This document shows positions 28,681 to 31,132 of a stretch of 31,132 nucleotides of DNA, piece after piece. The notes below the pieces were generated by a model. That model was given only the letters and a program-made list of their open reading frames with translations. It had not been told where the DNA came from and made no database searches. The DNA is taken from assembly GCA_001574975.1 (NCBI GenBank), contig KQ965809.1:72154-103285 (forward strand). Direction: 5' to 3'. The stretch is from Gonapodya prolifera JEL478. Its lineage: Eukaryota > Monoblepharomycota > Monoblepharidomycetes > Monoblepharidales > Gonapodyaceae. Position 1 is the first letter of the stretch. The number at the start of each line of letters is the position of its first letter. The position numbers were made by a program, and so were the translations under genes.

Positions 28681-30014
28681 GAATTGGGGTGATTTACAAT
28701 CGAGGGTTGGGAGGAGTTTCGAAGGATTTGTGGGAATCTGCATATTGGTGGGAAAAGGCTGCGGAGCAAGGAATTACTGAAGCACAGTTTAGTGTTGGAT
28801 ATTGCTACTACAAAGGAGAAGGAGTGATGGAGGACTTGACAAGGGCAGTGTTTTGGTACACAAAGGCTGCGGAGCAAGGAGATGCCAACGCTCAGTTTTA
28901 TCTCGGAGTTTCCTACAAACATGGAATAGGGGTGGGGAGGGACGATAAAATGGCAGTGTTTTGGTACACAGAGGCTGCAGAGCAAGGAATTACTGAAGCA
29001 CAGGTTAATATTGGACTTATCTACTACAATGGAGAAGGTGTGGAAAAGGACTTTGAAATGGCACTGTTTTGGTGGACCGAAGGTGCGGAGCAAGGATTTG
29101 CCGAAGCACAGGTTTGTCTTGGAAGTTACTACTACAATGGTGGAGGGGTGGAAAGGGACCGGGAAATGGCAGTGTTTTGGTACACCAAGGCCGCAGAGCA
29201 AGGAATCGTCGATGCTCAGCGGAATCTTGGAATTTGCTATGATAACGGTGAAGGGGTGGGAACAGACCAAGAAATGGCAGTGTTTTGGTGGACAAAGGCC
29301 GCAGAGCAAGGAAATGCCAGTGCACAGGAGAGACTTGGATTTTCCTACAACAATGGAAAAGGGGTGGAGAAAGACCANATGGCAGTCTTTTGGTGGACCA
29401 AGGCCGCAAAGCAAGGAGAGGCCAGTGCACAGTTCTGTCTTGGAAGTTACTACGCCATTAGAGAAGGGGTGGAAAAGGACTTGGAAATGGCAGTCTTTTG
29501 GTGGACCAAGGCCGCAGAGCAAGGATATGATGATGCACAATTCNNTCTTGGACTTTGCTACGGTAGTGGAGAAGGGGCAGAAAAGGACTCTAAATTGGCT
29601 GTATTTTGGTACACAAAGGCCGCGGTGCAAGGAAAGGTCGATGCACAGCATAATCTTGGAATTTGCTATGATAACGGTGAAGGTGTGGAAAAAGACCAGA
29701 AAATGGCAGTATTTTGGTGGACAAAGGCTGCGGAACAAGGCAATGTTAAATCACAGAAGAGCCTTGGATCTTGCTACGAGAACGGTGAAGGTGTGGAAAA
29801 GAATGATGAACTTGCATTGCATTGGTGGACCAAAGCAGCGGAGCAAGGTGACGTTGATATGCAGTACAAAGTTGCAGTGTGCTATGAGAACGGCAAAGGT
29901 GTTGATGTTGACGTGGACCACAGGAAATTTTGGTACACCAAGGCGGCAGAGCAAGGATATCACCAAGCCAAGTTCAATTTGGGACTTTGCGACATTGATG
30001 GAAATTTGTTTTAG
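28623..30014 (+). CDS. Sel1-like repeat protein, 5' end unresolved
   Basis: About 460 residues made almost wholly of Sel1-like (TPR-related) repeats of 36 residues: twelve units with the core FWWTKAAEQG followed by A-Q-x-x-LG-x-x-Y-x-x-GEGVEKD, plus partial units at both ends. Sel1 repeats fold into alpha solenoids that scaffold protein complexes, for example in ER-associated degradation or signalling. No ATG lies at the start of the open frame (it begins after a TGA with GTG at 28623; the first Met is about 200 bases in), so an upstream exon or 5' truncation is likely. Units are very similar at DNA level, pointing to recent internal expansion. N bases at about 29378 (one codon short compared with other units) and 29544 mark assembly doubt. 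It ends in LCDIDGNLF. Confidence 0.8.
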   Translation: MEVRQFSQTRESPSCTALFRIGVIYNRGLGGVSKDLWESAYWWEKAAEQGITEAQFSVGYCYYKGEGVMEDLTRAVFWYTKAAEQGDANAQFYLGVSYKHGIGVGRDDKMAVFWYTEAAEQGITEAQVNIGLIYYNGEGVEKDFEMALFWWTEGAEQGFAEAQVCLGSYYYNGGGVERDREMAVFWYTKAAEQGIVDAQRNLGICYDNGEGVGTDQEMAVFWWTKAAEQGNASAQERLGFSYNNGKGVEKDXMAVFWWTKAAKQGEASAQFCLGSYYAIREGVEKDLEMAVFWWTKAAEQGYDDAQFXLGLCYGSGEGAEKDSKLAVFWYTKAAVQGKVDAQHNLGICYDNGEGVEKDQKMAVFWWTKAAEQGNVKSQKSLGSCYENGEGVEKNDELALHWWTKAAEQGDVDMQYKVAVCYENGKGVDVDVDHRKFWYTKAAEQGYHQAKFNLGLCDIDGNLF

Positions 30015-30045
30015 GATATCGTTACAGTCGTACCAATTAAAAATG

Positions 30046-30246
30046 TCATATTAAATTTTCGGAGAAATTCTTTTTGAAACAATTTCTGAAAATATTCTGG
30101 ACTTTTACTACTGAGATGGATTTTAGGTTCTCTTGTATTTTTTTTTCAATTTTTGTTTTTGGAATACATTTTCTGACTCTAGACTTCAACATCTGAAAGA
30201 CATATTCTACCGGGTTCAAAAAAGGACAATAAGGCGCTATAAACAT
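30046..30246 (-). mobile_element. Tc1/mariner (IS630-type) transposase C-terminal remnant
   Basis: A 66-residue frame contains FIAPYCPFLNPVEYVFQMLK, which matches the P-Y-S-P-x-L-N-P-I-E-x-x-F motif carrying the last catalytic acidic residue of DDE/DDD transposases of the Tc1/mariner superfamily. The upstream minus strand (30250-30480) gives no intact frame and no clear first or second Asp motif, so this is a truncated remnant. It sits in the AT-rich end of the window. No terminal inverted repeats were identified. Confidence 0.75.
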
Positions 30247-30924
30247 TGCTTCGTTGTTTTTTGACTCTCATCGTGGGCATTTGATGGGTGCTTATGAATT
30301 GATGAGCTTTCGCATCTGCCGTGAAATTTTCCGTTAGTCCAAAGAATTGCAGGATTTTGCCTCTTCATTTCCTTGGAACTCATCACGATGCTTACATGCG
30401 TTTTTGATGACCAAAGCGTACAATCATTTTTAAAATGAAGTCGTGATTTGGAAAACTAAAGACGATAGTGGTGAAAAGATACGTAATTTTCCTTATATTT
30501 TGCGCGCTACAATTCATCCGGAGCTGTTGTCCATATATAAAATCCCCTTTTCTAATCGTACCAAAATTTTCCGAGATTTCAATCGAAAAAAGCGTTGATC
30601 TCAAACTCCCCCAAATTGGAATTTTCGCTGTCAAGTTCTTTCGGACATTTTTCCGAAAAATAAAAATCTTTTCCCGAAATTCGTAAATCTCGGCTAAACT
30701 ATTTAACCGTCGCGAAAATTGCGTATTTCCAAGTTGGAAGATTTCGCAAAAGTATTTTGTACTTGAAGGACATTTACCGAAATTTGAATATACTTTTGAA
30801 GTTCGTAAATTCCCGCTAAACTATTTAACGTTTGCGAAAATTTCGGATTTTCAATTTACAAGATTTCGGAATTTCAAAATTTTCGGAAATGATGAAAAGG
30901 AAAACATTTTTTAGGAAAACCAAT
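30247..30924. other. AT-rich, repeat-bearing noncoding region
   Basis: Strongly AT-rich compared with the left two thirds of the window. Rich in GAAATTC/TTTCGGAAA-like words. It probably contains decayed transposon sequence on the minus strand up to about 30480; no gene is supported. Confidence 0.5.
30676..30868. repeat. Diverged direct repeat, two units 122 bp apart
   Basis: The unit at 30676-30746 and the unit at 30798-30868 share GCTAAACTATTTAAC, GTTCGTAAAT/ATTCGTAAAT, GCGAAAATT and AAGATTTCG in the same order and spacing. Most of the roughly 70 bases can be paired by eye. The origin is unknown; they could be solo repeats of a transposon or a satellite start. Confidence 0.7.
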
Positions 30925-31131
30925 CTATATGCAAAACATTTTTTCTACCAATTCCACATGACCATTTTCTAGTAGAAATTTCATCATGTCCAACATTATT
31001 TGTTGTTGTATTTTGAATTGCTCAGTTTCCTTCTCTGATTTAATCCTTTCTTTTTCTATTTCCAAATCCTTGTCCGATTTGATCCTTTGATTTTCAATTT
31101 CCAATTCCTTTTCCATCTTAACTCTCTTCAT
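30925..31131 (-). CDS. Coiled-coil protein C terminus, possibly 5' partial
   Basis: Sixty-eight residues from an ATG at the window edge, which may be internal. About 28 residues form near-repeats of about 13 (ELEIENQRIKSDKD, then DLEIEKERIKSEKE), a charged heptad-type helix, followed by a hydrophobic end (IMLDMMKFLLENGHVELVEK). Such short coiled-coil tails occur at the ends of transposon-linked and other repeat-family proteins. No function is assignable. Confidence 0.4.
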   Translation of the reverse strand: MKRVKMEKELEIENQRIKSDKDLEIEKERIKSEKETEQFKIQQQIMLDMMKFLLENGHVELVEKMFCI

Positions 31132-31132
31132 G

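Noticed and set aside
28521-29738. 405-residue minus-strand ORF opposite the Sel1 gene
   Set aside because: Its Cys/Pro/His-rich repeats mirror the 108-bp Sel1 repeat units on the other strand; it stays open only because the repeat has no stop in that frame.
1-31132. CRISPR arrays, tRNA or rRNA genes, prokaryotic operons
   Set aside because: No spaced palindromic repeats, cloverleaf or rRNA signatures were noticed; all gene structures are eukaryotic with introns.

Overview
The window is eukaryotic nuclear DNA from a fungus. Its genes carry many short introns (about 43-110 bp, GT..AG). They encode a TFIIF alpha subunit, a SETD6/RKM-type SET methyltransferase, a ZNF511-type zinc-finger protein, GPI-type secreted proteins and F-box paralogs. 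The mix of an expanded chitin-deacetylase-like fold, Sel1-repeat proteins and F-box families fits an early-diverging fungus such as a chytrid. That placement is an inference and no marker here proves it. Four N bases (one near 1233, one near 29378 and two near 29544) show it is a draft assembly.

Layout, left to right. TFIIF alpha runs in from outside the window (1-2166, +). Three tandem F-box paralogs follow on the minus strand (2454-7503), each duplicated together with its flanking DNA. Next on the minus strand is a large type II membrane glycosyltransferase with an O-fucosyltransferase domain (7743-10733). Two divergent nine-exon genes (10996-12861 minus and 13576-15341 plus) encode secreted, C-terminally anchored proteins of the same length; they look like polysaccharide deacetylases (CE4) whose catalytic residues have been replaced. 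A ZNF511-like protein with an Arg/Gly-rich tail (15717-17987, +), a PAS-like protein with paired Cys motifs (18129-19249, -) and a SET-domain protein methyltransferase (19625-22048, -) follow.

From about 22.2 kb the sequence is less orderly. Four decayed or doubtful copies (A-D) of one unnamed gene family lie on the minus strand. Between copies B and C is an intact 2-oxoglutarate/Fe(II) oxygenase (25211-26419, +). A short unrecognised plus-strand gene (27670-28100) and a Sel1-repeat gene (28623-30014, +) come next; the Sel1 gene's 5' end abuts copy D. The last 1.1 kb is markedly AT-rich, with a Tc1/mariner-type transposase remnant, a diverged direct repeat and the end of a coiled-coil ORF.

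The genes do not form a pathway. The left two thirds is ordinary gene-dense fungal chromosome. The right third is a duplication- and transposon-rich segment. The most noteworthy items are the CE4-like pseudoenzyme pair, the Pol II CTD-like Ser-Pro-Tyr repeats in TFIIF alpha, the two-part glycosyltransferase and the PAS/HGIC-type protein. All splice sites were read by eye from reading frame, GT/AG signals and paralog agreement, so single-base errors are possible.
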